This document shows positions 15,706 to 23,011 of a stretch of DNA of 32,324 nucleotides, piece by piece. Source of the stretch: Streptomyces griseorubiginosus (GTDB taxonomy: Bacteria > Actinomycetota > Actinomycetes > Streptomycetales > Streptomycetaceae); NCBI RefSeq assembly GCF_017614965.1, contig NZ_WVUG01000073.1, forward strand, positions 1 to 32,324, given 5' to 3'. Position 1 is the stretch's first letter, and each line of letters opens with the position of its first letter. The translations under genes and the position numbers were made by a program. The notes under the pieces are model-generated. The model saw only the letters and a program-made list of their open reading frames with translations, was not told the DNA's origin and did no database searches.

Positions 15706-17649
15706 ATGAGATCCAACCGCGCCAAACTTCGCGCCGTGAGCATGGCGGCGACGCTGCCCATGATCACCGGCGCGCTGGCGCTCGGCATACCCGCGGCGCA
15801 CGCCGCGGACAACCCGGCCCGTGACGCGCTGGCGGGCACCAAGCCCGCCTGGGCCACGGCCAAGGCGGACAAGGGCGACGCCTCGAACGCCGCCCAGGTG
15901 AAGCTCCGGGTCTACCTGGCCGGCCGGAACGCGACGGGTCTCGCCGCGTACGCGAAGGCCGTGTCCGACCCGAGCTCGCCGCTGTACGGCAAGTACCTGA
16001 GCGCCAAGAAGGCGCAGGCCACGTTCGGCGCGACCAAGGCCCAGGTGGCCGCGGTCAAGTCGTGGCTGACGGCCAACGGCCTGAAGGTCACCGGTGTCAC
16101 GCAGCACTACGTCTCCGTCACCGGTGACGTGGCCGCCGCCGAGAAGGCGTTCGGCACCCAGCTGCACAACTTCGCCAAGGGCTCGAAGACCTACCGCGCG
16201 CCGTCGAAGACGGCCTCGGTGCCGGACAGCCTCAAGGGCGCCGTCCTGACCGTCACCGGCCTGGACAACGCCCCGCACAAGGCGAGCCACGACGACCAGC
16301 TGCCCGGTCCCGGCGCCGTGTTCAAGAACTCCGGGCCGTTCTCCTCGTACTTCGGCTCGAACATCGCGACCACGCTGCCGGACGCGTACGGCACGAAGAT
16401 CCCGTACGCCATCGAGGGTTACACCGGCAAGCAGCTGCGTGCCGCCTATGGCGCGGGCAAGTACACGGGCAAGGGGGTGCGCGTCGCCATCACGGACGCG
16501 TTCGCCTCGCCGACCATCGCCTTCGACGCGCAGACGTACGCGAAGAAGCACGGTGACGCAGCCTGGAAGACCGGCCAGCTGAACCAGGTGCTGCCCAAGA
16601 ACTACACGCACACCGGCGCCGACGAGTGCGACGCCTCCGGCTGGTACGGCGAGGAGACCCTCGACGTCGAGGCCGTGCACGCCGTCGCGCCGGACGCGCA
16701 CGTCACGTACGTGGGCGGCGCGTCCTGCCTGGACGACGACCTGCTGGACTCGCTGAGCAAGGTGGTCGACAACCACCTCGCCGACATCGTCTCCAACTCA
16801 TGGGGCGACATCGAGGCCAACCAGACGCCGGACCTCGCGGCCGCCTACGACCAGGTGTTCCAGTTCGGCGCGGTCGAGGGCATCGGCTTCTACTTCTCCT
16901 CCGGTGACAACGGCGACGAGGTCGCCAACACCGGTACGAAGCAGGTCGACACCCCCGCCAACTCGGCCTGGGTGACGGCGGTCGGCGGTACCTCGCTCGC
17001 GGTCGGCAAGGGCGACACGTACCAGTGGGAGACCGGCTGGGGCACCGAGAAGGCCCTGCTGTCCGCGGACGGCAAGAGCTGGACCAACTTCCCCGGCGCG
17101 TTCACCTCGGGTGCGGGCGGCGGCACCAGCAAGACGGTCGCCGAGCCGTTCTACCAGAAGGGCGTCGTCCCGGACGCGCTCGCCAAGGCCAACAACGCCG
17201 CCGGCAACCGCGTCGTCCCGGACATCGCGGCCATCGCCGACCCCAACACCGGTTTCAAGGTCGGCCAGACGCAGACCTTCCCGGACGGGTCGGAGCAGTA
17301 CAGCGAGTACCGCATCGGCGGCACCTCGCTCGCCGCTCCGGTGATCGCGGCCGTCCAGGCCCTGGCCCAGGAGGCGCGTGGCGGCAAGGCGATCGGTTTC
17401 GCCAACCCGGAGATCTACGCCCGCTACAACAAGGGCGTGTACCACGACGTCACCGACAAGCCGACCGGCAAGGACCTCGCGGTCGCCCGTGTCGACTTCG
17501 CCAACAGCGTTGACGCCTCGGGTGGTCTGATCACCTCGGTCCGCAGCCTCGGCAAGGACAGCTCGCTGTCCGCGGTCAAGGGCTACGACGACGTCACCGG
17601 CGTGGGCACGCCCGCGAACGGCTACGTCGAGTCGTACCGGAAGCACTGA
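15706..17649 (+). CDS. Secreted sedolisin-type serine-carboxyl peptidase (S53, pro-kumamolisin)
   Basis: A 647-aa preproprotein. Residues 1-33 form a Sec signal peptide ending AHA; a pro-kumamolisin activation domain (about 45-190, containing SSPLYGKYLSAKKAQATFG) precedes the peptidase. Catalytic residues are E316 and D320 in YGEETLDVEA, oxyanion Asp D401 in SSGDNG, and nucleophile S541 in GGTSLAAP, spaced as in sedolisin (Glu-x3-Asp). The C-terminal DVT...KGYDDVTGVGTP region supplies the usual Ca2+ site. S53 enzymes digest proteins at acidic pH after self-removal of the prodomain. AGGGGG lies 5 nt before the ATG. A 225-nt gap upstream suggests an independent promoter, and a hairpin follows the stop. 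Function as an extracellular protein-scavenging enzyme is inferred from the family. Confidence 0.95.
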   Translation: MRSNRAKLRAVSMAATLPMITGALALGIPAAHAADNPARDALAGTKPAWATAKADKGDASNAAQVKLRVYLAGRNATGLAAYAKAVSDPSSPLYGKYLSAKKAQATFGATKAQVAAVKSWLTANGLKVTGVTQHYVSVTGDVAAAEKAFGTQLHNFAKGSKTYRAPSKTASVPDSLKGAVLTVTGLDNAPHKASHDDQLPGPGAVFKNSGPFSSYFGSNIATTLPDAYGTKIPYAIEGYTGKQLRAAYGAGKYTGKGVRVAITDAFASPTIAFDAQTYAKKHGDAAWKTGQLNQVLPKNYTHTGADECDASGWYGEETLDVEAVHAVAPDAHVTYVGGASCLDDDLLDSLSKVVDNHLADIVSNSWGDIEANQTPDLAAAYDQVFQFGAVEGIGFYFSSGDNGDEVANTGTKQVDTPANSAWVTAVGGTSLAVGKGDTYQWETGWGTEKALLSADGKSWTNFPGAFTSGAGGGTSKTVAEPFYQKGVVPDALAKANNAAGNRVVPDIAAIADPNTGFKVGQTQTFPDGSEQYSEYRIGGTSLAAPVIAAVQALAQEARGGKAIGFANPEIYARYNKGVYHDVTDKPTGKDLAVARVDFANSVDASGGLITSVRSLGKDSSLSAVKGYDDVTGVGTPANGYVESYRKH

Positions 17650-17664
17650 GCCTTTCCGGTGATC

Positions 17665-17696
17665 GTGCGCCCGTTCCCCTCGGGGAGCGGGCGCAC
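17665..17696 (+). terminator. Terminator after the S53 peptidase gene
   Basis: A 15-bp stem, GTGCGCCCGTTCCCC (17665-17679) with GGGGAGCGGGCGCAC (17682-17696), continuous but for one T-G wobble and a minimal 2-nt loop. It begins 16 nt past the stop codon. Confidence 0.85.
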
Positions 17697-17714
17697 ACGT
17701 GTACCCGGCGGGGT

Positions 17715-17720
17715 TAGCCT
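17715..17720 (+). promoter_or_regulatory. -10 hexamer TAGCCT for a leaderless small gene
   Basis: TAGCCT ends 6 nt before the ATG at 17727, so the transcript likely starts at the A of the start codon. The -35 would fall within the end of the preceding hairpin; no good hexamer is visible there. Confidence 0.5.
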
Positions 17721-17726
17721 GCGGAC

Positions 17727-17900
17727 ATGACCCCGCCCCGGAGCCAGACGTACGGACGGCTGCCGCTGTTCGCGCCGCTGCTCCTCGGCATCATCGCGTT
17801 GCTGAGCTCTTTCACGCCCCTCCTGCTGCCGGCCGCCGGTCTCGGCGTCGCCGTCTCCGCACTCGCCCTGCCGTCCCGGCCGTCGGTGCTGCGCATATAG
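17727..17900 (+). CDS. 57-aa small membrane protein
   Basis: A short ORF, MTPPRSQTYGRLPLFAPLLL through SVLRI, ended by TAG. Residues about 13-50 are almost entirely hydrophobic and form two short helices joined by a SSFTP turn, with basic residues at both ends. There is no Shine-Dalgarno sequence, but a TAGCCT -10 element lies 6 nt upstream, consistent with leaderless expression. It lies between the S53 peptidase terminator and the multicopper oxidase, on the same strand. I do not recognise a family. Composition (few Arg/Pro runs, coherent hydrophobic stretch) and the promoter favour a real gene over a chance frame. Confidence 0.6.
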   Translation: MTPPRSQTYGRLPLFAPLLLGIIALLSSFTPLLLPAAGLGVAVSALALPSRPSVLRI

Positions 17901-18043
17901 GCCCGCACACCGGCTGCTTCGCGCCGGCCGCCTGATCTCACCCGTTCGGGGTGGGAACCTCCGCGCCGTGGGCGGTGTACCAGAAGCAGCAGATGCGTCC
18001 CGGCCAGCCCTTCGCACCCCCCATGACGAGGTGTCAGCACATC

Positions 18044-19612
18044 ATGCGTACTCTCCCGCGCCGTTTCGTCCTCGGCACATCGATCACCGTCGCCGGGGCG
18101 GGATTCCTGGCCGCCTGCTCCGGCTCCGGATCCTCCGGACACGGCGGCTCCGCGGCGAGCGATCCCAAGGGCTATGTCGACCCGGCCGGCAAGGAGGTCG
18201 CCGCCGCTGAGCAGCGACGCGCGGCGAGCGGACGCGGCGCGGTGCGCACGATCCGCCTCACCGCCACCCGGTCCTCGCTGGACCTCGGTGAGCGCAAGGT
18301 CACCTCCTGGTCGTACGGCGGCGCCCTGCCCGGCAAGGAGATGCGCGTCACCGCGGGCGACACCCTCGCCGTGACCCTGGCCAACCACCTCCCCGACACC
18401 ACGTCCCTGCACTGGCACGGCATCGCCCTGCGCAACGACATGGACGGCGTCCCCGGCCTCACCCAGCGCGCGATCGAACCGGGCGCGGCCTTCACCTACC
18501 GCTTCACGGTCCCGCACCCGGGCACGTTCTGGTTCCATCCGCACTCCGGCGTCCAGCTCGACCGCGGGCTGTACGCGCCGCTGATCGTGGAGGACCCCAA
18601 GGAGCCCCTGTCCTACGACAAGGAGTGGGTGGTCGTCCTGGACGACTGGCTGGACGGGGTGGACGGCACCACCCCGGACGCCGTGTTCGCGCAGCTGACC
18701 GGCGGCAGGGGCATGAGCATGGGCGGCGGCATGGGCGACATGCCGATGGACCAGCACGGTACGTCCTCACCCTCCGCCCGCTCCCGGATGTTGGCGGGCG
18801 GCCACAGCGACCTGCTGGGCGGTGACGCCGGCGATGTCGAGTACCCGTACTTCCTGGTCAACGGGCGTACGGCGAAGGCGCCTTCGGCCTTCAAGGCGCG
18901 TCCCGGGGACCGGATCCGCATCCGGTTCGTCAACGCCGGCGGGGACACGGCCTTCCGGGTCGCCCTCGGTGGGCACGAGATGACGGTGACGCACACGGAC
19001 GGCTACCCGGTCAGGCACGCGCGCACGGACGCGCTGCTGATCGGCATGGGCGAGCGCTACGACGTGCTGGTGACGGCCGGTGACGGTGTCTTCCCGCTGA
19101 TGGCGCTGGCCGAGGGCAAGGACGCGTCGACGATGGCGCTGCTGCGCACGGGGGGCGGCGGCACCCCCTCGGCCACCACCCGTCCGAGCGAGCTGGACGG
19201 AAGACTGCTGACCGCGGACCGGCTGAGGGCGGACCAGTCCGTGGCGCTGAAGCGCAAGAACCCGGATCGGACGATCAGGCTCCGCCTCACCGGCAGGATG
19301 ACGCAGTACGACTGGGCCTTCGACGGCAATCCGTACACGCCCTCGCAGCGCCATCCGGTGCGGGCCGGTGAGCGGGTCCGGCTGGAGTTCGTGAACTCCA
19401 CCTCCATGTGGCACCCGCTCCATGTGCACGGACACACCTTCGCCCTGGCCGATGTGACGGGAGGCCCGCGCAAGGACACGGCGATCGTGCTGCCGAGGAA
19501 GACCCTCAGGGTCGACTTCGACGCCGACAACCCGGGGCTGTGGATGGTCCACTGCCACAACGTCTACCACGCGGAGGCGGGGATGATGACCGTGCTGGGC
19601 TACGAGAGCTGA
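18044..19612 (+). CDS. Multicopper oxidase, Tat-exported lipoprotein
   Basis: A 522-aa laccase/CueO-like enzyme that oxidises substrates (Cu+ or phenolics) and reduces O2 to water outside the membrane. The N-terminus MRTLPRRFVLGTSITVAGAGFLAACSG combines a twin-arginine motif with the lipobox LAAC, so the mature protein should be lipid-anchored. All four copper motifs are present: HWHG (123-126), WFHPHSG (His165, His167), HPLHVHGH (457-464) and HCHNVYHAEAGM (503-514), with Cys504 and a Met axial ligand for the type 1 copper. A Met-rich loop GMSMGGGMGDMPM near residues 224-236 is reminiscent of CueO. I chose ATG 18044 because it places the Tat motif at the N-terminus; GAGGTG lies about 10 nt upstream. 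In-frame GTG/ATGs upstream (17951, 17993, 18023) lack good sites. Substrate not determinable. Confidence 0.93.
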   Translation: MRTLPRRFVLGTSITVAGAGFLAACSGSGSSGHGGSAASDPKGYVDPAGKEVAAAEQRRAASGRGAVRTIRLTATRSSLDLGERKVTSWSYGGALPGKEMRVTAGDTLAVTLANHLPDTTSLHWHGIALRNDMDGVPGLTQRAIEPGAAFTYRFTVPHPGTFWFHPHSGVQLDRGLYAPLIVEDPKEPLSYDKEWVVVLDDWLDGVDGTTPDAVFAQLTGGRGMSMGGGMGDMPMDQHGTSSPSARSRMLAGGHSDLLGGDAGDVEYPYFLVNGRTAKAPSAFKARPGDRIRIRFVNAGGDTAFRVALGGHEMTVTHTDGYPVRHARTDALLIGMGERYDVLVTAGDGVFPLMALAEGKDASTMALLRTGGGGTPSATTRPSELDGRLLTADRLRADQSVALKRKNPDRTIRLRLTGRMTQYDWAFDGNPYTPSQRHPVRAGERVRLEFVNSTSMWHPLHVHGHTFALADVTGGPRKDTAIVLPRKTLRVDFDADNPGLWMVHCHNVYHAEAGMMTVLGYES

Positions 19613-19630
19613 CGGCCCCGGGCGGGCGGC

Positions 19631-19646
19631 GCGGGGTGCGCCCCGC
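19631..19646. terminator. Short GC hairpin after the multicopper oxidase
   Basis: GCGGGG (19631-19636), loop TGCG, CCCCGC (19641-19646), 18 nt beyond the stop and before the nadE promoter; flanking GGCGG and CCGCC may lengthen the stem. Confidence 0.5.
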
Positions 19647-19680
19647 ACCCCCGCCTCACCGATCGCGTCGCTCTGACGAT

Positions 19681-19686
19681 TACACT
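19681..19686 (+). promoter_or_regulatory. nadE: -10 hexamer TACACT, leaderless nadE promoter
   Basis: TACACT ends 6 nt before the GTG start at 19693, so the transcript likely starts at the start codon. No Shine-Dalgarno is present upstream, which agrees. The -35 is not obvious. Confidence 0.55.
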
Positions 19687-19692
19687 GGATTC

Positions 19693-21729
19693 GTGCCTCA
19701 GTCGAACTTCTGGTCCATTTATCAGCACGGGTTCGCACGCGTCGCCGCGTGTACGGGTCACACCGTCATCGCGGATCCGCCCGCCAACGCCGAAGCGGTG
19801 CTGCGCCAGGCGCGCAGCTGTGCCGAGGAGGGGGTCGCCGTCGCCGTCTTCCCGGAGATGGGGCTGTGCGGCTACTCGATCGAGGATCTGCTGCTGCAGG
19901 ACGCGCTGCTCGACCAGGTCGAGGACGCGGTCGCGGAAGTGGTCGCCGGGTCGGCCGAGTTGCTGCCGGTGCTGGTCGTCGGCGCCCCGCTGCGCCACCG
20001 CAACCGGGTCTACAACTGCGCGGTGGTGGCGCACCGCGGCCGGGTCCTCGGGGTCGTGCCGAAGTCGTACCCGCCGAACTACCGGGAGTTCTACGAGCGC
20101 CGGCAGATCGGCGACGGCGCGGACGAGCGAGGCGGATCGATCCGTCTGGGCGGCGAGAGTGTGCCGTTCGGCGTGGATCTGCTGTTCAGCGCCGAGGACG
20201 TGCCGGGTCTGGTGCTGTTCGCGGAGATCTGCGAGGACATGTGGGTCCCGGTGCCGCCCAGCGCGGAGGCGGCCCTCGCCGGCGCGACCGTCCTGGTCAA
20301 CCTCTCGGGCAGTCCGATCACGGTCGGGCGGGCCGAGGACCGCAAGCTGCTGTGCCGCTCGGCGTCCTCGCGCTGTCTATCCGCTTACGTCTACGCGGCG
20401 GCCGGCCTGGGCGAGTCGACGACCGACCTGTCCTGGGACGGGCAGGCCATGGTCTACGAGAACGGTGTGCTGCTGGCCGAGACCGAGCGTTTCCCGCTCG
20501 GCGACGAGTACGCCGTGGCCGACGTGGACCTGGACCTGCTGCGGCAGGAGCGCATGCGGATGGGCACGTTCGACGACAACCGCCGTACGCACAGCGCGCG
20601 GACAAGTGACTTCCGGACGGTGTCCTTCGAACTCGCCCCGCCGCAGACGGATCTGGGGCTCAGGCGCCGGGTCGAACGGTTCCCGTTCGTGCCGGCCGAC
20701 GCCGAGCGGCTCGCCCAGGACTGCTACGAGGCGTACAACATCCAGGTCGAGGGCCTGCAGCAGCGGCTCGCGGCGATCGGCGGGCCGAAGGTGGTCATCG
20801 GGGTGTCCGGCGGTCTGGACTCCACGCACGCGCTGATCGTCGCCGCCCGGGCGATGGACCGGGCCGGGCGTCCGCGCAGCGACATCCTGGCCTGGACGCT
20901 GCCCGGTTTCGCCACCAGCGACCACACGAAGGACAACGCCCACAAGCTGATGGCGGCGCTCGGTGTCACCGCGGCCGAGCTGGACATCACACCGACCGCG
21001 CGGCTGATGCTGCAGGAGATGGGGCATCCCTTCGCCTCCGGTGAGCCGGTGTACGACGTCACGTTCGAGAACGTGCAGGCGGGACTGCGCACCGACTACC
21101 TGTTCCGGCTGGCCAACCAGCGGGGCGGCATCGTGCTCGGCACGGGTGACCTCTCGGAGCTGGCGCTGGGCTGGTCCACATACGGTGTGGGCGACCAGAT
21201 GAGCCACTACAACGTCAACTCGGGCGTGCCGAAGACACTGATCCAGCATCTGATCCGGTGGGTCATCACCAGCGGCCAGCACGACGAGGAGACGGGCCGG
21301 ACGCTCGCCGCGATCCTCGACACCGAGATCAGCCCGGAGCTGGTGCCGGGTGAGGAGATGCAGTCCACCGAGTCGAAGATCGGGCCGTACGCGCTGCACG
21401 ACTTCACACTCTTCCACGTGCTGCGTTACGGCTTCAGGCCCTCCAAGATCGCTTTCCTGGCCTGGCACGCCTGGCACGACCCGAAGACGGGCGCCTGGCC
21501 GCCGAACTTCCCCGAGGCCAAGCGGGTGGCGTACGACCTGCCGGAGATCCGGCACTGGCTGGAGGTCTTCTGCCGACGCTTCTTCGCCTTCGCCCAGTTC
21601 AAGCGCTCGGCGATGCCGAACGGGCCGAAGGTCTCAGCGGGGGGTTCGCTGTCGCCGCGGGGTGACTGGCGGGCACCGAGCGACAGTTCGGCACGGGCTT
21701 GGCTGCGGGATCTGGAGCGGTTCGACTGA
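19693..21729 (+). CDS. nadE: Glutamine-dependent NAD+ synthetase
   Basis: The last step of NAD synthesis: amidation of nicotinate adenine dinucleotide with ATP, using ammonia released from glutamine. The 678-aa protein has an N-terminal nitrilase-type glutaminase domain (about 1-280), with catalytic Glu in VFPEMGL, Lys in VVPKSYPPNYREFYERR and Cys in FAEICEDMW. The C-terminal synthetase domain carries the PP-loop GVSGGLDSTHAL near residue 374 and GTGDLSELALGWSTYGVGDQMSHYN. Length matches the mycobacterial enzyme (about 679 aa). The start is GTG at 19693 (VPQSNFWSIYQHGF); a -10 hexamer lies 6 nt upstream, so translation is probably leaderless. The frame remains open through the end of the oxidase gene but that part has no family similarity. 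It is transcribed alone. Confidence 0.96.
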   Translation: MPQSNFWSIYQHGFARVAACTGHTVIADPPANAEAVLRQARSCAEEGVAVAVFPEMGLCGYSIEDLLLQDALLDQVEDAVAEVVAGSAELLPVLVVGAPLRHRNRVYNCAVVAHRGRVLGVVPKSYPPNYREFYERRQIGDGADERGGSIRLGGESVPFGVDLLFSAEDVPGLVLFAEICEDMWVPVPPSAEAALAGATVLVNLSGSPITVGRAEDRKLLCRSASSRCLSAYVYAAAGLGESTTDLSWDGQAMVYENGVLLAETERFPLGDEYAVADVDLDLLRQERMRMGTFDDNRRTHSARTSDFRTVSFELAPPQTDLGLRRRVERFPFVPADAERLAQDCYEAYNIQVEGLQQRLAAIGGPKVVIGVSGGLDSTHALIVAARAMDRAGRPRSDILAWTLPGFATSDHTKDNAHKLMAALGVTAAELDITPTARLMLQEMGHPFASGEPVYDVTFENVQAGLRTDYLFRLANQRGGIVLGTGDLSELALGWSTYGVGDQMSHYNVNSGVPKTLIQHLIRWVITSGQHDEETGRTLAAILDTEISPELVPGEEMQSTESKIGPYALHDFTLFHVLRYGFRPSKIAFLAWHAWHDPKTGAWPPNFPEAKRVAYDLPEIRHWLEVFCRRFFAFAQFKRSAMPNGPKVSAGGSLSPRGDWRAPSDSSARAWLRDLERFD

Positions 21730-21821
21730 GGCCGTCCCGTAACCGTTGATCGTCATCCGGTGGCGGCGTCGTTGTTCCCGAGGGCTTGGGGCGTCAGGGG
21801 GGGCTGGTGCTGGACACGCTG

Positions 21822-21843
21822 GTGACCAAGTCAAAATGGTCAC
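21822..21843. terminator. Hairpin between nadE and the converging beta-propeller gene
   Basis: GTGACCA (21822-21828) and TGGTCAC (21837-21843), a 7-bp stem with an 8-nt AT-rich loop, overlapping the stop codon of the minus-strand gene. Plausible for either direction, but weak in length. Confidence 0.4.
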
Positions 21844-22862
21844 TGCGTCAGGTAGGCGGGAGACACCGCTGCTGTGCTGATGCGGTGGGGCTTGCCCGTG
21901 CCGTCCGCCGGGATCGTGTACAGGTCCGCTCCGTAGTCGCCCGGGAGGGCGTAGACCAGGGTGTGGTTGTCGCGCCAGACTGCCTGGTCGTCCACGCTTC
22001 GGGGCTCCGCGAGCGGGGTTTCGCGCATCGTGCGGAGGTCGAGGACGTACAGGCGCCACGGGGCGTCCTTCGGGAGGCCCTTGACTCGTTTCTTGTAGGC
22101 GATGCGGGTGCCGTCGGGGGAGAGGGACGGGCATTCGACGTTCCGGTGGAGCGTGGTGACCGTTCGGGTGTGGAGGTCTCCCCGGACCAGATAGGTGCTG
22201 CCGCCCGTCGCCAGCGTCGCGTAGAACGTGCGGTCGTCGCCTGCGAACGTCACGCCCCAGAAGTTGACGTCCGGGGCGTGGTAGGCGTGGCCGTCCTTCA
22301 GGATGCGGTACGCCTCCAGGGAGGAGGTCAGCTTCCCTGTGCGGACGTCCACGATCGCCGCCCGTGTCGAGAAGTTCGTGCCGGCGTACGAGTCGCCGCC
22401 CACGAAGGCCGTCCACGCGGCGAAATGGCCCGTCGGGGAGACACGGGCGCGGGAGGGGATGCCGGGGACGTCGTAGTGGGCACGGGTGCGCAGGTGCGCG
22501 TCCAGGATCAGCGCGCGGTACGTGTCCGAGACCGGGCCGTGGACCGCCTGCAGGCACACTCCCGTGCCCGAGGCGGCGTAGAAGCGCAGGCACTTGACGC
22601 CCGAGGCGGTGCGGGGGCCTGAGGGATCGGACGCCGGGACCGTGGTCAGTTCGTCGCGGTGCGGGCCCCACGCCATGTTGCGGAAGACCATGCGGCCGGG
22701 TGTCGTGAGCGTGACCGTCCCCGAGGTCACGCGCGGGCCGCCCGGCTGGGCCCGGTCCCGGCGTTCCGCGCGGGCGGAGGCGTGCAGCACCGACGCCACG
22801 GCCACCGCCGCCAGGGCGATCACGGCCGCCAGGAGGATCAGGACGCGGTTGCGGATGGTCAT
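21840..22862 (-). CDS. Membrane-anchored TolB-like beta-propeller protein
   Basis: A 340-aa protein with an N-terminal signal anchor (residues 6-27, VLILLAAVIALAAVAVASVL) and an extracellular domain built of repeated blade-like segments. The clearest is PSLSPDGTRIAYKK, a PD40/TolB-type blade motif, then WRLYVLDLRTMRETPL and QAVWRDNHTLVYALPGDYGADLYTI; an earlier blade has ARVSPTGHFAAW. No catalytic motif is seen, so binding or scaffolding is likelier than catalysis. Its ATG overlaps the stop of the preceding 32-aa ORF (TGATG), making it the last gene of a coupled run with the MFS transporter and phosphoesterase. Function unknown. Confidence 0.8.
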   Translation of the reverse strand: MTIRNRVLILLAAVIALAAVAVASVLHASARAERRDRAQPGGPRVTSGTVTLTTPGRMVFRNMAWGPHRDELTTVPASDPSGPRTASGVKCLRFYAASGTGVCLQAVHGPVSDTYRALILDAHLRTRAHYDVPGIPSRARVSPTGHFAAWTAFVGGDSYAGTNFSTRAAIVDVRTGKLTSSLEAYRILKDGHAYHAPDVNFWGVTFAGDDRTFYATLATGGSTYLVRGDLHTRTVTTLHRNVECPSLSPDGTRIAYKKRVKGLPKDAPWRLYVLDLRTMRETPLAEPRSVDDQAVWRDNHTLVYALPGDYGADLYTIPADGTGKPHRISTAAVSPAYLTQ

Positions 22863-22960
22863 CAGGCGTACTCCCGAGCCGTGGGGCGTAGGAAGGGGTG
22901 GGACACGGCCGCGTACGGCACCGGCACCGGTTGTGTCGTGCGGTTGCTCTCCGGTGTCAT
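22862..22960 (-). CDS. 32-aa ORF derived from a duplicated MFS C-terminus
   Basis: A very short frame, MTPESNRTTQPVPV then PYAAVSHPFLRPTAREYA, whose ATG overlaps the stop of the MFS gene (ATGA) and whose TGA overlaps the ATG of the beta-propeller gene (TGATG). Its last residues SHPFLRPTARE copy the C-terminus of the MFS protein (SLAFLRPTAREKAR), and the DNA underneath is repeated 98 nt away. It may be a relic that survives because it keeps ribosomes moving between the two large genes. Whether the peptide itself matters cannot be told; no family is recognised. Confidence 0.45.
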   Translation of the reverse strand: MTPESNRTTQPVPVPYAAVSHPFLRPTAREYA

Positions 22961-23011
22961 CGGGCTTTCTCCCGTGCCGTGGGACGGAGGAAGGCCAGGG
23001 ACACGGTCGCG
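22872..23011. repeat. Pair of 42-bp direct repeats, 98 nt apart, at the MFS 3' end
   Basis: 22872-22913 and 22970-23011 agree at 35 of 42 positions, for example the shared GCCGTGGG and GGAAGG blocks and GGGACACGG. The second copy encodes the C-terminus of the MFS protein, the first the C-terminus of the 32-aa ORF. The period (98) is one less than the length of the ORF (99), consistent with an old tandem duplication. Confidence 0.8.

Noticed and set aside
20385..20387. TTA leucine codons signalling bldA control
   Set aside because: TTA strings seen in coding regions (for example here, 10391 and 6938) are out of frame; none was found in frame by eye, though the scan was not exhaustive.
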